This document shows positions 53,726 through 64,000 of a DNA stretch of 64,000 nt, piece after piece; position 1 is the stretch's first letter, and each line of letters opens with the position of its first letter. The position numbers and the translations under genes are program-made. The DNA is taken from contig NZ_NVXQ01000025.1 in assembly GCF_002733955.1 (NCBI RefSeq), positions 79,599 through 143,598 of the forward strand. Direction: 5' to 3'. The notes below the pieces were generated by a model. That model saw only the letters and a list, made by a program, of their open reading frames with translations, was not told the DNA's origin and ran no database searches. This DNA is from Hoeflea sp. (lineage in GTDB: Bacteria; Pseudomonadota; Alphaproteobacteria; Rhizobiales; Rhizobiaceae).

Positions 53726-56020
53726 ATGAGAGTAGCTTGTTTGGGTGGCGGTCCTGCCGGTCTCTATTTCGCGATCTCGATGAAGCTGCGCGACCCGTCG
53801 CACGAAGTTGTGGTCATCGAGCGCAACAAGGCGGACGACACGTTCGGCTGGGGCGTCGTCCTTTCCGACGAAACGCTGGACAATCTGGCCGAGAACGATG
53901 CGGTGAGCGCTGCCTCGATCCGCGAGCATTTTGCCTATTGGGACGATATCGCGGTGCTGTTCAAGGACACCAAGACCGTGTCCACCGGACATGGTTTCTG
54001 CGGCATTGGACGGAAGCAACTGCTTCTGCTGTTGCAGGCGCGGGCGAAGGAGCTTGGCGTCGAGCTGCGGTTCGAGACCAACGTGGCGAGCGCCGCCGAC
54101 TACGCCAAGGAATTTGACCTGGTGGTGGCGTCCGACGGCCTGAATTCACGCACCCGCACGGAGTTTGCCGACAAGTTCCAACCGGAAATCGATGTTCGCA
54201 AGTGCCAGTTCGTCTGGCTCGGGACGCGTCAGAAATTCGATGACGCCTTTACCTTCATCTTTGAAGAGACCGACAAGGGCTGGCTGTGGGCGCATGCCTA
54301 TCAGTTCGACGATGAAACGGCGACGTTCATTGTCGAGTGCAACCAGGACACTTTCGACGCCTTTGGCTTCGGCCAGATGAGCCAGCAGGAAACCATCGCA
54401 GTTTGCGAGAAGGTTTTCGCCGAGCATCTTGGCGGCCACAGTCTGATGACCAATGCCAACCACATTCGCGGCTCGGCCTGGATCCAGTTCCCGCGGGTGC
54501 TGTGCGCGCGCTGGAGCCACGAGAACATCGTGCTGATGGGCGATGCGGCGGCGACGGCGCATTTCTCCATCGGCTCTGGCACCAAGCTGGCGCTGGAAAG
54601 CGCGATTGCGCTGGCCGACTATCTGCATTCCGAACCAACCATGCAGAAGGCGTTCGACAAATACGAAGACGACCGCCGTCTCGAAGTGCTGCGGCTGCAG
54701 TCGGCGGCGCGCAATTCGATGGAATGGTTCGAGGAAATCGAGCGCTATTTCCACCTCGATCCGGTGCAGTTCAATTATTCGCTGCTGACCCGGTCTCAGC
54801 GCATCAGCCACGAGAACCTGCGCTTGCGCGATGCTGAATGGCTGCAGGATGCCGAGCGCTGGTTCCAGACCCAGGCCGAAGTCTCGACGCAGGCGCCGGT
54901 CCGCCGGCCGATGTTTGCGCCTTACAGGCTGCGCGACATGGAGCTCAAGAACCGCATCGTGGTTTCGCCGATGGCGCAGTACAAGGCCGTCGACGGCAAC
55001 CCGACCGACTGGCACCTGGTGCACTACGGCGAGCGTGCCAAGGGTGGCGCGGGCCTCGTCTACACCGAAATGACTTGCGTCTCGCCGGAAGGGCGGATCA
55101 CGCCGGGATGTCCGGGACTCTACACGGACGAACAGGAAGCCGCCTGGAGCCGCATCGTCGATTTCATTCACTCCGAAAGCGAGGCCAAGGTCTGCATGCA
55201 GATCGGCCATTCCGGCGCCAAGGGTTCGACCCAACTCGGCTGGGAAATCATGGATGCGCCGCTCAAGGAGGGCAACTGGCCGTTGCTGTCAGCTTCCGAT
55301 GTGGCGTGGTCCTCGGCCAACCAGACGCCGAAAGCGATGACCCGCAACGACATGGACATGGTGCGTGACCAGTTCGTCAAATCGGCGGAGATGGCGGAGC
55401 GCGCCGGGTTCGACATGATCGAAATCCACATGGCGCACGGGTACCTGCTGTCCTCCTTCATCACCCCGCTGACCAACCGGCGCAGTGACGAATATGGCGG
55501 CAGCCTTGAAAACCGGATGCGCTATCCGCTCGAGGTGTTCCATGCGGTGCGCGCGGTCTGGCCCGAAAGCAAGCCGATCTCGGTGCGCATCTCGGCCAGC
55601 GACTGGGTCGAAGGCGACGGCGTGACACCGCAGGAAGCGGTCGAAATCGCGCGCATGCTGAAAGAGGCCGGCGTTGATATCTGCGACGTGTCCGCCGGAC
55701 AGACCTCGAAGCTGGCGAAGCCGGTCTATGGACGCATGTTCCAGACCCCGTTTGCCGACCGGATCCGCAACGAAGCGCAGATGGCGACCATGGCAGTGGG
55801 CAATATCTACGAGCCCGATCACGTCAATTCGATCCTGATGGCCGGCCGCGCGGATCTAGTCTGTCTCGCCCGTCCGCATCTGGCCGATCCCTACTGGACC
55901 CTGCATGCGGCCGCCACGCTCGGTGATCATGACGAGAAATGGCCTGATCCCTACCATCCGGGCCGCGACCAGATGTGGCGTCTGGCCGAACGCAATGACA
56001 CGATGCTCGGAAAGGTCTGA
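53726..56020 (+). CDS. 2-aminobenzoyl-CoA monooxygenase/reductase, bifunctional flavoprotein
   Basis: This 764-residue fusion joins a class A flavin monooxygenase (residues 1 to about 390, fingerprint [20 protein letters not shown]) to an Old Yellow Enzyme domain. The latter covers about 395-764, with [20 protein letters not shown] and [20 protein letters not shown]. Known enzymes of this form are 2-aminobenzoyl-CoA monooxygenase/reductase of Azoarcus and salicylyl-CoA 5-hydroxylases. The first hydroxylates and then reduces anthraniloyl-CoA, removing aromaticity. The downstream 2-aminobenzoate-CoA ligase and kynureninase favour the 2-aminobenzoyl-CoA role. Confidence 0.9.
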   Translation: MRVACLGGGPAGLYFAISMKLRDPSHEVVVIERNKADDTFGWGVVLSDETLDNLAENDAVSAASIREHFAYWDDIAVLFKDTKTVSTGHGFCGIGRKQLLLLLQARAKELGVELRFETNVASAADYAKEFDLVVASDGLNSRTRTEFADKFQPEIDVRKCQFVWLGTRQKFDDAFTFIFEETDKGWLWAHAYQFDDETATFIVECNQDTFDAFGFGQMSQQETIAVCEKVFAEHLGGHSLMTNANHIRGSAWIQFPRVLCARWSHENIVLMGDAAATAHFSIGSGTKLALESAIALADYLHSEPTMQKAFDKYEDDRRLEVLRLQSAARNSMEWFEEIERYFHLDPVQFNYSLLTRSQRISHENLRLRDAEWLQDAERWFQTQAEVSTQAPVRRPMFAPYRLRDMELKNRIVVSPMAQYKAVDGNPTDWHLVHYGERAKGGAGLVYTEMTCVSPEGRITPGCPGLYTDEQEAAWSRIVDFIHSESEAKVCMQIGHSGAKGSTQLGWEIMDAPLKEGNWPLLSASDVAWSSANQTPKAMTRNDMDMVRDQFVKSAEMAERAGFDMIEIHMAHGYLLSSFITPLTNRRSDEYGGSLENRMRYPLEVFHAVRAVWPESKPISVRISASDWVEGDGVTPQEAVEIARMLKEAGVDICDVSAGQTSKLAKPVYGRMFQTPFADRIRNEAQMATMAVGNIYEPDHVNSILMAGRADLVCLARPHLADPYWTLHAAATLGDHDEKWPDPYHPGRDQMWRLAERNDTMLGKV

Positions 56021-56022
56021 GC

Positions 56023-56784
56023 ATGCCGGAACTGATGGGGCATCATGCAATTGTCACCGGCGCCGGATCGGGTGCAGGTGAAGCCATTGCTCTGGCGCTT
56101 GCGGACAAGGGCGCGCGTGTGACCGCAATCGGCCGGCGTCCGGCACCGCTTGAGGCTCTGGCTGCGCGGGATGACCGGATCACGGCAGTGTCAGCCGATG
56201 TCACCGATGAAGATGCCATGGCCACTGCGCTTGCCGAGGCAACGGACAAGAACGGCGCGCCGACGATTGTCATCGCCAATGCCGGGTCTGCGGAAAGTGC
56301 ACCCTTTCATCGCACCGACGCAGCCTTGTTCCGCTCCACGCTGGATGTGAATTTGACCGGTGTTTTCAACACCTTCCAGTCGGCCTTTGTGAAAATGAAT
56401 CGCAAGCAGCCGGGCCGGCTGATCGCCATTGCCTCGACCGCCGGCCTGAAGGGCTACCCCTATGTCGGCGCCTATTGCGCTGCCAAGCACGGAGTTGTCG
56501 GACTGGTGCGCAGCCTGGCGCAGGAACTGGCGAAAACCGGCGTGACGGTCAATGCCATCTGCCCGGGCTTTACCGAGACGCCGATGCTGCATCGATCGAT
56601 CGACAACATCGTCGAGAAAACCGGACGATCGCGCGAGGAAGCCGAAGCTTCGCTGAGGGACGTCAACCCGCAGGGGCGCTTCATCCAGCCTGAGGAAATA
56701 GCCGAGACGGTGCTCTGGCTATGCAGCGATGCAGCGGTATCCGTTACCGGTCAGGCGATTTCATTGTCGGGGGGAGAAACATGA
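56023..56784 (+). CDS. Short-chain dehydrogenase/reductase
   Basis: This 253-residue SDR has the cofactor motif TGAGSGAGEAIALALADKG, the structural NAG motif (IANAGSAE) and the catalytic YCAAK. The C-terminal region [11 protein letters not shown] is usual for 3-oxoacyl-ACP/3-hydroxyacyl-CoA dehydrogenase-like enzymes. In this operon it probably oxidises or reduces a hydroxy/oxo acyl-CoA made after ring reduction. It starts 2 nt after the monooxygenase stop and overlaps the MarR gene. Confidence 0.92.
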   Translation: MPELMGHHAIVTGAGSGAGEAIALALADKGARVTAIGRRPAPLEALAARDDRITAVSADVTDEDAMATALAEATDKNGAPTIVIANAGSAESAPFHRTDAALFRSTLDVNLTGVFNTFQSAFVKMNRKQPGRLIAIASTAGLKGYPYVGAYCAAKHGVVGLVRSLAQELAKTGVTVNAICPGFTETPMLHRSIDNIVEKTGRSREEAEASLRDVNPQGRFIQPEEIAETVLWLCSDAAVSVTGQAISLSGGET

Positions 56785-57266
56785 GCGACGTTGTGGTGAA
56801 GCAATCCCATAATCCTGATGCGTCGGCGTCGAAGGCGCGGCTGAGACTTTGGCTCAAGCTGCTCAAGGCGACCAAGCATGTCGAGGCGGAACTGCGGGAG
56901 AATTTCCGCACCGGTTTCGATACCACGCTGCCGCGGTTTGACGTGATGGCGGCGCTCTACCGGGACGAGCACGGTCTGAAGATGAGCGAGCTTTCGAGCG
57001 TGCTCCGGGTTTCCAATGGCAATGTTACCGGGATCGTCGACAGGCTGGTGGATGACGGCATCCTGGTGCGGATTCCGGTCGACAATGATCGCCGTGCAAC
57101 GACCGTGCGATTGACCACGGCGGGGCGTGAGCAGTTCGAGGCCATGGCCGCCAGCCACGAAAGCTGGATCGACAGCCTGCTCGACGGCATCGAGGCTGAT
57201 GAGGTCCCGCACCTGTCAGAGCAGCTTGAATGCATTGCCCGCAAGCGTACCAAGGGAGAGGATTGA
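56781..57266 (+). CDS. MarR-family transcriptional regulator
   Basis: This 161-residue winged-helix protein has the recognition segment [20 protein letters not shown] and the wing [20 protein letters not shown]. It is inside the anthraniloyl-CoA operon and overlaps the SDR gene (ATGA). By analogy with other MarR proteins of CoA-dependent aromatic pathways, it should repress the operon until an aromatic acyl-CoA binds. The dyad over the promoter at 53663-53692 is the proposed site. It is not closely similar to the MarR at 43618. Confidence 0.92.
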   Translation: MSDVVVKQSHNPDASASKARLRLWLKLLKATKHVEAELRENFRTGFDTTLPRFDVMAALYRDEHGLKMSELSSVLRVSNGNVTGIVDRLVDDGILVRIPVDNDRRATTVRLTTAGREQFEAMAASHESWIDSLLDGIEADEVPHLSEQLECIARKRTKGED

Positions 57267-57270
57267 AACC

Positions 57271-58074
57271 ATGCCGACAGACGCGCCCAAGAATTTCCGA
57301 CTGACACTGACTGACGGTATTGCCGAGGTCTCTCTCGACCGGCCGGAAAAGAAGAACCCGCTGACATTTGAAAGCTATGCGGAACTGCGCGACTGGTTTC
57401 GCGGCCTGGTCTATCGCGACGACGTCAAGGTTGTAGTGTTCGGCTCCAATGGCGGCAATTTCTGCTCGGGCGGCGATGTCTTTGAAATCATAGGGCCGCT
57501 TCTCGACAAGGATATGAAGGGCCTGCTCGAATTCACCCGCATGACCGGTGATCTGGTCAAGGCCATTGTCGGCTGCGGCAAGCCGGTGATCGCCGCGGTG
57601 GACGGTGTCTGCGCCGGTGCGGGCGCGATCATTGCCATGTGCAGCGATCTCAGGATCGCCACGCCGGAAGCCAAGACCGCGTTCCTGTTCAACCGGGTCG
57701 GACTTGCTGGCTGTGACATGGGCGCTTGCGCCATCCTGCCGCGGATCATCGGCCAGGGCCGGGCGGCGGATCTTCTTTATACCGGCCGCTCGATGAGCGC
57801 TGATGAAGGCGAGCGCTGGGGCTTTTACAATCGTGTGGTCGCGGCAGACGAGATTGACGCGGAAGCGCGCAAGCTCGCCAAGCGGATTGCCGACGGACCG
57901 GTCTTCGCCAACATGATGACCAAGACCATGCTGGCACAGGAATGGAACATGGGCATCGAACAGGCGATCGAAGCCGAAGCGCAGGCGCAGGCAATCTGCA
58001 TGCAGACCCAGGATTTCCGCCGCGCCTACGAGGCCTTCGCGTCGAAACAGAAACCCGTGTTCGAGGGCAACTGA
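57271..58074 (+). CDS. Enoyl-CoA hydratase/isomerase
   Basis: This 267-residue crotonase-fold protein has the oxyanion-hole segments [12 protein letters not shown] and [19 protein letters not shown]. It probably hydrates or opens a cyclohexene-carbonyl-CoA intermediate after the monooxygenase/reductase step. The ATG at 57271 has a GGGAGAGGA site upstream; the frame is open further up inside the MarR gene. It shares one base with the next gene. Confidence 0.92.
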   Translation: MPTDAPKNFRLTLTDGIAEVSLDRPEKKNPLTFESYAELRDWFRGLVYRDDVKVVVFGSNGGNFCSGGDVFEIIGPLLDKDMKGLLEFTRMTGDLVKAIVGCGKPVIAAVDGVCAGAGAIIAMCSDLRIATPEAKTAFLFNRVGLAGCDMGACAILPRIIGQGRAADLLYTGRSMSADEGERWGFYNRVVAADEIDAEARKLAKRIADGPVFANMMTKTMLAQEWNMGIEQAIEAEAQAQAICMQTQDFRRAYEAFASKQKPVFEGN

Positions 58075-59240
58075 TGTCTGACCGCAGTTTTCTCCAATGG
58101 CCGTTTTTTGACGAGGTCCATCGCGATCTGGCTGATCAGGTTGATGCCTGGGCAACCAAGGAGCTGGCCGATCTCGATCATTCCAATGTCGACGAGACCT
58201 GCAAGTTTCTGGTCAAGGCGCTGGGTGATGCTGGCTGGCTGAAGCTCTCGGCCGTCGATCCCACGGACCAAGGTTCGAAGATCGATGTGCGTAGCCTGTG
58301 CATCATGCGCGAGACGCTGGCGCGCCACGACGGGCTGGCGGATTTCGCCTTCGCCATGCAGGGGCTCGGCACCGGATGTATTTCGCTGTTCGGCAGCGAG
58401 GCGCAGAAAACCGAGTGGCTGACGAAAACCCGTGCCGGTGAGGCATTGTCGGCCTTTGCATTGTCGGAACCGGCGTCCGGGTCCGATGTCGCCAACATGG
58501 CGATGACGGCGGTGCGTGACGGTGACGACTATGTCCTCAATGGCGAGAAGACCTGGATCTCCAATGGCGGCATCGCTGATGTCTATTGCGTGTTTGCCCG
58601 CACCGGCGAGGCGCCGGGCGCCAAGGGGCTTTCGGTGTTCATCGTGCCTGCCGATACTCCGGGGCTCGAGATTGCCGAGCGGTTGGAAGTGGTGGCGCCG
58701 CATCCGCTGGCCCGGCTCGCCTTCAAGGATTGCCGTATTCCGGCGTCGGCGATGATCGGCAATCCCGGTGAGGGTTTCCGCATTGCCATGTCGGTGCTCG
58801 ACGTGTTCCGCTCGACGGTGGCCGCGGCAGCTCTCGGCTTTGCCCGCCGGGCGCTCGATGAAAGCCTCAGCCGTGTGAGCGATCGCGAACTGTTCGGCGC
58901 GCCGATGAGCGATCTGCAGATGGTACAGGGCCACATTGCCGACATGGCGCTGGACGTCGATGCCGCGGCACTGCTGGTCTACCGGGCGGCCTGGCTCAAG
59001 GACCAGGGCGCGCCACGCGTCAGCCGTGAGGCGGCGATGGCCAAGCTCTATGCCACCGACCACGCGCAAGACGTGATCGACAAGGCGGTGCAGCTGCATG
59101 GCGGCGACGGCGTGCGCAAAGGCCACATCGTCGAAAGTCTTTACCGGGAGATCCGGGCGCTGAGAATTTATGAAGGCGCGTCGGATGTGCAGAAAGTCGT
59201 GATCGCGCGGCAGACATTGGCCAATTCGAAAGGGGTTTGA
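58074..59240 (+). CDS. Acyl-CoA dehydrogenase
   Basis: This 388-residue flavoprotein has the FAD/substrate segment [17 protein letters not shown], the block [13 protein letters not shown] and the C-terminal [20 protein letters not shown]. The last holds the catalytic Glu of most family members. It likely desaturates a ring-derived acyl-CoA in the anthraniloyl-CoA pathway. The ATG at 58074 overlaps the hydratase stop (TGATG). Confidence 0.92.
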   Translation: MSDRSFLQWPFFDEVHRDLADQVDAWATKELADLDHSNVDETCKFLVKALGDAGWLKLSAVDPTDQGSKIDVRSLCIMRETLARHDGLADFAFAMQGLGTGCISLFGSEAQKTEWLTKTRAGEALSAFALSEPASGSDVANMAMTAVRDGDDYVLNGEKTWISNGGIADVYCVFARTGEAPGAKGLSVFIVPADTPGLEIAERLEVVAPHPLARLAFKDCRIPASAMIGNPGEGFRIAMSVLDVFRSTVAAAALGFARRALDESLSRVSDRELFGAPMSDLQMVQGHIADMALDVDAAALLVYRAAWLKDQGAPRVSREAAMAKLYATDHAQDVIDKAVQLHGGDGVRKGHIVESLYREIRALRIYEGASDVQKVVIARQTLANSKGV

Positions 59241-59241
59241 A

Positions 59242-60864
59242 GTGCTGGGACCATCGGGGCATATCGATACGTTCACACGGGACAACCTGCCACCGCTCGA
59301 GCAGTGGCCGGAGCTTCATCTCGATGGTTTCAACTATCCCGAATGGCTCAATTGCGGCTATGAGCTGACCGATGCGATGGTGGCCCGGGGTTTTGGCGAC
59401 CACACCGCCCTGATCGGCAACGGCCGGATCAGGACCTACAAGGAACTAACCGACTGGACCAACCGCATCGCCCATGTGCTGGTCGAGGATTACGGCGTCA
59501 AGCCGGGCAACCGGGTGCTTATCCGCTCGGCCAACAACCCGGCCATGGTTGCGGTCTGGCTGGCGGCGACCAAGGCGGGCGCGGTGGTGGTCAACACCAT
59601 GCCGATGCTGCGCGCCGTCGAGCTTGGCAAGATCGCCGACAAGGCGGAAATCTCGCTGGCGCTGTGCGACACGCGGCTGATGGACGAGATGGTTGCCTGC
59701 GCCAAGGATAACCGCTTCCTGAACAAGGTGGTGGGCTTTGACGGTACCGCCAATCATGACGCGGAACTCGACCGGCTGGCGCTGTCCAAGCCAGTGCGTT
59801 TCGAGACGGTGAAGACCGGGCGCGATGACGTGGCGCTGCTAGGGTTTACCTCCGGAACCACCGGAATGCCGAAGGCGACGATGCATTTTCATCGCGACAT
59901 GCTGATCATTGCCGATGGCTACGCCAAGGAAGTCCTCGGCGTGACGCCGGACGATGTCTTCATCGGCTCGCCGCCGCTGGCCTTCACCTTCGGGCTTGGC
60001 GGTCTGGCGGTGTTTCCGCTGCGCTTCGGTGCGGCTGCGGCGCTGCTCGAGCAGGCGACACCGGCCAACATGGTCGAGATCATCCAGCACCACAAGGCCA
60101 CCGTGTGCTTCACCGCGCCGACCGCCTATCGCGCCATGCTGGCGGCGATGGAGGAGGGAGCGGATCTGTCCTCGCTGCGGGCTGCGGTCTCGGCCGGGGA
60201 AACACTTCCGGGACCGGTTTACGATCAGTGGATGGCCAAGACCGGCAAACCGATGCTTGATGGCATTGGTGCCACCGAGATGCTGCACATCTTCATTTCC
60301 AACCGGTTCGAAAGCTCAAAAGCTGCCTGCACCGGGCTGCCGGTCAGCGGCTACCAGGCACGGATCGTCGACAATGACATGAACGAAGTGCCGCGGGGCG
60401 AGGTTGGCCGGCTGGCGGTGCGGGGTCCGACGGGGTGCCGCTATCTGTCCGATCCCGAGCAGCAGCAGAAATATGTCCGTGACGGCTGGAACCTGACCGG
60501 CGATTCCTTCACCCAGGACGAGGACGGCTTCTTTCACTTCGCCGCGCGTTCCGACGACATGATCATTTCCGCCGGCTACAACATTGCCGGCCCGGAAGTT
60601 GAAGCTGCACTCCTGGCCCATGCCGATGTTGCCGAGTGCGCGGTCATTGGTGTTCCCGACGAGGCGCGGGGCCAGATCGTGCAGGCGCATGTGGTGCTCA
60701 ATTCAGGCGTTGCCGCCGACGAGCTGACTACCAAGCGGCTGCAGGATCACGTCAAAGCTGTGATCGCCCCTTACAAATATCCCCGCTCAGTCATCTTCAC
60801 GCAGAGCCTGCCGAAGACCGAGAGCGGCAAGATCCAGCGGTTCCGTCTCCGCGACAGCGCCTGA
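59242..60864 (+). CDS. 2-aminobenzoate-CoA ligase
   Basis: This 540-residue adenylate-forming enzyme activates anthranilate with ATP and CoA. It has the P-loop FTSGTTGMPK, the YGxTE-like motif GIGATEMLHIF and the hinge motif FAARSDDMIISAGYNIAGPE. A C-terminal catalytic Lys sits in LPKTESGKIQRF. GIGATEML in place of the usual motif is typical of benzoate- and 2-aminobenzoate-CoA ligases. The start is a GTG 1 nt after the dehydrogenase stop. Substrate is set by context, next to the 2-aminobenzoyl-CoA monooxygenase and kynureninase. Confidence 0.92.
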   Translation: MLGPSGHIDTFTRDNLPPLEQWPELHLDGFNYPEWLNCGYELTDAMVARGFGDHTALIGNGRIRTYKELTDWTNRIAHVLVEDYGVKPGNRVLIRSANNPAMVAVWLAATKAGAVVVNTMPMLRAVELGKIADKAEISLALCDTRLMDEMVACAKDNRFLNKVVGFDGTANHDAELDRLALSKPVRFETVKTGRDDVALLGFTSGTTGMPKATMHFHRDMLIIADGYAKEVLGVTPDDVFIGSPPLAFTFGLGGLAVFPLRFGAAAALLEQATPANMVEIIQHHKATVCFTAPTAYRAMLAAMEEGADLSSLRAAVSAGETLPGPVYDQWMAKTGKPMLDGIGATEMLHIFISNRFESSKAACTGLPVSGYQARIVDNDMNEVPRGEVGRLAVRGPTGCRYLSDPEQQQKYVRDGWNLTGDSFTQDEDGFFHFAARSDDMIISAGYNIAGPEVEAALLAHADVAECAVIGVPDEARGQIVQAHVVLNSGVAADELTTKRLQDHVKAVIAPYKYPRSVIFTQSLPKTESGKIQRFRLRDSA

Positions 60865-60913
60865 ACAGGGTCATCCAGACTTCTCCCAAGATATTCAAAC
60901 AAGGATTTTCATC

Positions 60914-61324
60914 ATGATCGAAGCAGTCAATCCACCGGATTGGGAAAAGCCCAAGGGCTATGCCAACGGCATGCTTGTAGACGGTCAGAGGCTCTATACC
61001 GGCGGCCAGATCGGCTGGAACAAGGACCAGGTGTTCGAGCACAAGGATTTCGTCGGCCAGCTCGAGCAGACACTGGCCAACATCGCAGCGATCGTGCGCG
61101 CGGCGGGCGGTGAAGTCACCGATATTGTCCGGCTGACATGGTTCATCACCGACAAGAAAGAGTACATGGCGCGGCAGAAGGATGTCGGCGCTGCCTATCG
61201 CAGGGTGCTGGGCCGTCATTTCCCGTCCATGTCTGTGATCGTTGTCGCCGGACTGATCGAGGATGAGGCGCTGGTCGAAATCGAGGCCACGGCGGAAATC
61301 GGCAAGTCGCAGAAGGACGCGTGA
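60914..61324 (+). CDS. RidA-family protein lacking the usual active-site Arg
   Basis: This 136-residue protein has the Rid fold with YTGGQIGWNKDQVFEHKDFV and VTDIVRLTWFITDKKEY. Enamine/imine deaminases of the RidA group carry an Arg (Arg105 in E. coli-type numbering) that holds the substrate carboxylate. Here the matching place in FPSMSVIVVAGL seems to be Met106, so this is a different subfamily. In this operon the monooxygenase/reductase makes an enamine-type amino acyl-CoA whose nitrogen must be removed, which this protein could do; this is inference. Confidence 0.85.
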   Translation: MIEAVNPPDWEKPKGYANGMLVDGQRLYTGGQIGWNKDQVFEHKDFVGQLEQTLANIAAIVRAAGGEVTDIVRLTWFITDKKEYMARQKDVGAAYRRVLGRHFPSMSVIVVAGLIEDEALVEIEATAEIGKSQKDA

Positions 61325-61328
61325 CATC

Positions 61329-62522
61329 ATGAGCACATTCCAGTCGCGCCGCGATCAGTTTGATCTGCCCGAGGGGATTACCTATCTCGACGGCAATTCG
61401 CTCGGTCCGCTCCCCAAGGCCGCCGTCGAGCGCGCCCGCCAGACGATGGCGGATGAATGGGGGCCGATGCTGATTACCGGCTGGAACAAGGCCAAGTGGA
61501 TGGAGATGCCGGGCAGTCTCGGTGACCGGATTGGAAAACTGATCGGCGCGCCAGCGGGCAGCACGATGGTCGGCGACACGTTGTCGATCAAGGTCTATCA
61601 GGCCGTTGCCTCGGCTGTGGAGATGCGGCCCGGCCGCAAGATCGTGCTCTCGGACAACGGCAATTTTCCCTCTGATCTCTATATCGCCGATGGCCTGCTC
61701 AAGAGCCTCGGGCAGGGGCATGAGCTGAAGGTTGTCGATCCGGAAGCGGTCGTGGACCACATTACCGAAGATGTGGCAGCAGTGATGCTGACCCATGTCG
61801 ATTACCGCACCGGCCGGGTGCACGACATGAAGGCGATTACCGACAAGGCGCATGCGGTCGGCGCGTTGATGATCTGGGATCTGGCGCACTCGGCCGGCGC
61901 ACTGCCCGTCGATCTGACCGGATGCAATGCCGATATCGCGGTCGGCTGCACCTACAAGTACCTCAATGGCGGTCCCGGTGCGCCCGGCTTCATCTATGTC
62001 CGTCCCGAACTGATCGACCAGGTTCGTCCGGCGCTGTCGGGCTGGCTCGGGCACCAGGCGCCATTTGCCTTTGATCTCGATTACCGCCCGGGCGATGGCA
62101 TCAGCCGGATGCGGGTCGGTACCCCGCCGGTGATCCAGATGGCTGTTCTGGATGCCGCACTTGATGCCTTTGACGGCGTTGAGATGAACGAGATCCGGGC
62201 ACGCTCGATCGAGCTCTCCGAGCAGTTCATTTCTGAAGTAGAGGCCGGATGCAAGGATGTGGAGCTTGCGAGCCCCCGTGATCCGAACCTGCGCGGCAGC
62301 CAGGTCTCGTTCCGCTTCCACGAAGGCTATGCGGGCATGCAGGCGCTGATCGCACGCGGCATCATCGGCGACTTCCGCGCGCCCGACATCATGCGGTTCG
62401 GCTTCTGCCCGCTCTACAACACGTCCGACGAGGTCAGCCACGCGGCAAGCGCGCTGTGCGAGATCATCGCCACCGGCGAGTGGGACAAGCCGGAATTCAA
62501 GGCGCGGAAAGCAGTCACATGA
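61329..62522 (+). CDS. kynU: Kynureninase
   Basis: This 397-residue PLP enzyme splits kynurenine to anthranilate and alanine. The PLP-binding region [15 protein letters not shown] has the Schiff-base Lys at residue 210, and [16 protein letters not shown] has the PLP-ring Asp. The start [14 protein letters not shown] is highly typical. It begins 4 nt after the RidA gene and overlaps kynA by ATGA. It provides the anthranilate for the CoA ligase upstream. Confidence 0.95.
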   Translation: MSTFQSRRDQFDLPEGITYLDGNSLGPLPKAAVERARQTMADEWGPMLITGWNKAKWMEMPGSLGDRIGKLIGAPAGSTMVGDTLSIKVYQAVASAVEMRPGRKIVLSDNGNFPSDLYIADGLLKSLGQGHELKVVDPEAVVDHITEDVAAVMLTHVDYRTGRVHDMKAITDKAHAVGALMIWDLAHSAGALPVDLTGCNADIAVGCTYKYLNGGPGAPGFIYVRPELIDQVRPALSGWLGHQAPFAFDLDYRPGDGISRMRVGTPPVIQMAVLDAALDAFDGVEMNEIRARSIELSEQFISEVEAGCKDVELASPRDPNLRGSQVSFRFHEGYAGMQALIARGIIGDFRAPDIMRFGFCPLYNTSDEVSHAASALCEIIATGEWDKPEFKARKAVT

Positions 62523-63361
62523 GCGAGACCAAGGACTACGATCCTTCGCAAGAAGGCGCGCAGATGAATTTCGACGGGCGCATGTCCTATGGCGATTACC
62601 TGTGCATCGACCAGATACTCTCGGCGCAGAAGACCAGAACCGACGCCCATGACGAGATGCTGTTCATCATCCAGCACCAGACGTCGGAATTGTGGATGCG
62701 GCTGGCGATCCACGAGATTTCAGCGGCGCGCGCCGCCATCAGGTCGGATCAGCTGCAGCCAGCAATGAAGACGCTGGCGCGGGTGTCGCGGATATTCGAA
62801 CAGCTCAATTCCGCCTGGGATGTGCTCAGGACGATGACGCCCTCCGATTACACCCATTTCCGCAACAAGCTCGGCCAATCCTCCGGGTTTCAATCGCTGC
62901 AATACCGGCTGATCGAATATGCGCTGGGCAACCGCAACCATGCGATGATGCGTCCGCATGCGCATGTTCCCGAGGCCCTCACAAAGCTTGAAGCCGAACT
63001 CGCCCTGCCAAGTCTTTATGATGAAGCGATCCGGCTTGCCGCGCGGCGCGGCATCTCCATGCCTCAAGAGGTGCTCGACCGCGACGTGCGCGAGACCCAC
63101 TCGCTCAGTGATGGCGTCACCGCAGGCTGGAAAGCCATCTATGAGGAGCCGGAGAAATACTGGGCGCTCTACGAGGTGGCTGAGAAGCTGGTCGATCTGG
63201 AAGATTATTTCCGGCGCTGGCGCTTCAACCATGTCACCACGGTGGAACGGGTGATCGGTCTCAAGCGTGGCACCGGCGGCACCGGCGGAACCAGCTATCT
63301 CAGGCGCATGCTCGATGTCGAGCTGTTTCCCGAATTGTGGCGGGTGCGGACCGAGCTGTAA
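62519..63361 (+). CDS. kynA: Tryptophan 2,3-dioxygenase
   Basis: This 280-residue heme enzyme opens the indole ring of tryptophan to N-formylkynurenine. Family motifs are [16 protein letters not shown], then [14 protein letters not shown] with the distal His near residue 53. The C-terminal [12 protein letters not shown] carries the heme-ligating His, and [12 protein letters not shown] forms the active-site loop. The ATG at 62519 overlaps the kynU stop. No separate kynurenine formamidase is adjacent. Confidence 0.95.
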   Translation: MSETKDYDPSQEGAQMNFDGRMSYGDYLCIDQILSAQKTRTDAHDEMLFIIQHQTSELWMRLAIHEISAARAAIRSDQLQPAMKTLARVSRIFEQLNSAWDVLRTMTPSDYTHFRNKLGQSSGFQSLQYRLIEYALGNRNHAMMRPHAHVPEALTKLEAELALPSLYDEAIRLAARRGISMPQEVLDRDVRETHSLSDGVTAGWKAIYEEPEKYWALYEVAEKLVDLEDYFRRWRFNHVTTVERVIGLKRGTGGTGGTSYLRRMLDVELFPELWRVRTEL

Positions 63362-63406
63362 CCGCTCCCGCCGTTCGATATCCCGAAAGCCGGATGACCT
63401 GCGGGA

Positions 63407-63832
63407 CTACTCCGCTGGTTCTGCCGGCAGGAACGACAACAGCTTGGCGCGAACCTCGTCGGGCCAGGGCATTGAGGTGTGCTTGTCGAGCCAGCTCGCG
63501 GCCAGAACCTGTTTGCCCGACCAGCGGTGCTCCTCGCCGCACAGCACCTTGTGCTCGACGGTCATCGAGGATTTGCCGACCTTGGTGACGGTCAGCTCAA
63601 ACGTCAGATTGTCGCCGAAGAAGGATGGCTTGGAAAAATCACAGGTCAGGTGCACGGTGGGTGTGCCCCAGCGTTCCTTCCAGATGATTTCATGCCAGGG
63701 ATAACCGATGGCGGACCAGAATTCCTCGATCACTCCATTGAGCAGGTTGAGATAGGCCGGGTAATAGGCCGTTCCGGAGATGTCGCAATCGCCGAAATGC
63801 AGCATGCGGTCGGTGGTGTAGCTAACGGTCAT
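63407..63832 (-). CDS. Hotdog-fold acyl-CoA thioesterase (4-hydroxybenzoyl-CoA type)
   Basis: This 141-residue thioesterase has the 4HBT motif FGDCDISGTAYYPAYLNLLN, in which the Asp is the usual catalytic residue. It converges on kynA. In CoA-dependent aromatic pathways such enzymes release CoA from dead-end thioesters, and that is the likely role here. A specific substrate cannot be named. Confidence 0.88.
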   Translation of the reverse strand: MTVSYTTDRMLHFGDCDISGTAYYPAYLNLLNGVIEEFWSAIGYPWHEIIWKERWGTPTVHLTCDFSKPSFFGDNLTFELTVTKVGKSSMTVEHKVLCGEEHRWSGKQVLAASWLDKHTSMPWPDEVRAKLLSFLPAEPAE

Positions 63833-63972
63833 GATCCCCCCAATACAATTTCCAGACCCGGTTTCGCATGCACCGCACGATGAGGCAACTCCCGGCAGAT
63901 ACGCTGAGATGGTGACAATGGCGGCGGTGACAGGGGGATGGCCTTAACGGGTAAAGGTACCGGGCAAACCGC

Positions 63973-63999
63973 AAAACGGCCGGACGCAGGGTCCGGCCG
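63973..63999 (-). terminator. Terminator of a minus-strand gene beyond the window
   Basis: CGGCCGGAC and GTCCGGCCG form a perfect 9-bp stem with a 5-nt loop. Read on the minus strand it is followed by TTTTGCGGTTT, so it would end transcription coming from the right. The rest of the gap from 63833 holds only the promoter region of the thioesterase gene. Confidence 0.65.
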
Positions 64000-64000
64000 G

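Overview
The window reads as one contiguous stretch of chromosome from an alphaproteobacterium, most likely a Rhizobiales species of the marine/soil type; a Hoeflea-like relative is my best guess, from gene content only. DNA is GC-rich, genes are tightly packed with many ATGA overlaps, and I see no rRNA, tRNA, CRISPR array, transposase or integrase. It is catabolic and nutrient-scavenging DNA rather than a mobile island.

Left part (1-6.1 kb): the 3' end of a sulfide-dehydrogenase flavoprotein gene, a molybdate ABC transporter (modABC), then a minus-strand operon plcP-btaA-btaB. The last strips phosphate head groups from phospholipids and builds the phosphorus-free betaine lipid DGTS.

Phosphonate part (6.2-20 kb): a near-complete carbon-phosphorus lyase pathway. 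A GntR regulator (phnF) is divergent from phnGHIJKL plus a hexapeptide acetyltransferase; bluB with its own cobalamin riboswitch sits in the middle; then phnCDE1E2, a 2H-phosphoesterase-like gene (DUF1045), phnM and phnN. Two PHO-box-like sites lie in front of phnG and phnC, and a variant array lies in front of plcP. Lipid remodelling and phosphonate use therefore probably form one phosphate-starvation region. No PhnP is visible, and DUF1045 is the natural candidate to replace it.

Middle (20-39 kb): a small conserved protein, a chemoreceptor with a secreted Cache-domain protein, a metallophosphoesterase, a rhodanese, several FAD oxidoreductases, a BASS-family transporter, a CocE-type hydrolase, an esterase, a HAD phosphatase, an oligopeptide-type ABC transporter with a divergent binding protein, and a PACE efflux protein.

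Right part (39-63.8 kb): aromatic/indole catabolism. Minus-strand genes encode an isatin-hydrolase-like cyclase-family enzyme, a PYROXD2-like FAD oxidoreductase, a MarR regulator, an exported VOC protein and indolepyruvate:ferredoxin oxidoreductase (iorAB). Divergently, a second PYROXD2-like oxidoreductase leads a complete peptide-type ABC transporter. A further plus-strand operon encodes 2-aminobenzoyl-CoA monooxygenase/reductase, an SDR, a MarR regulator, enoyl-CoA hydratase, acyl-CoA dehydrogenase, 2-aminobenzoate-CoA ligase, a RidA-family protein, kynureninase and tryptophan 2,3-dioxygenase, with a thioesterase facing it. Together these can take tryptophan (by kynurenine) and perhaps indolic compounds (by isatin) to anthranilate, and then through CoA thioesters to central metabolism.
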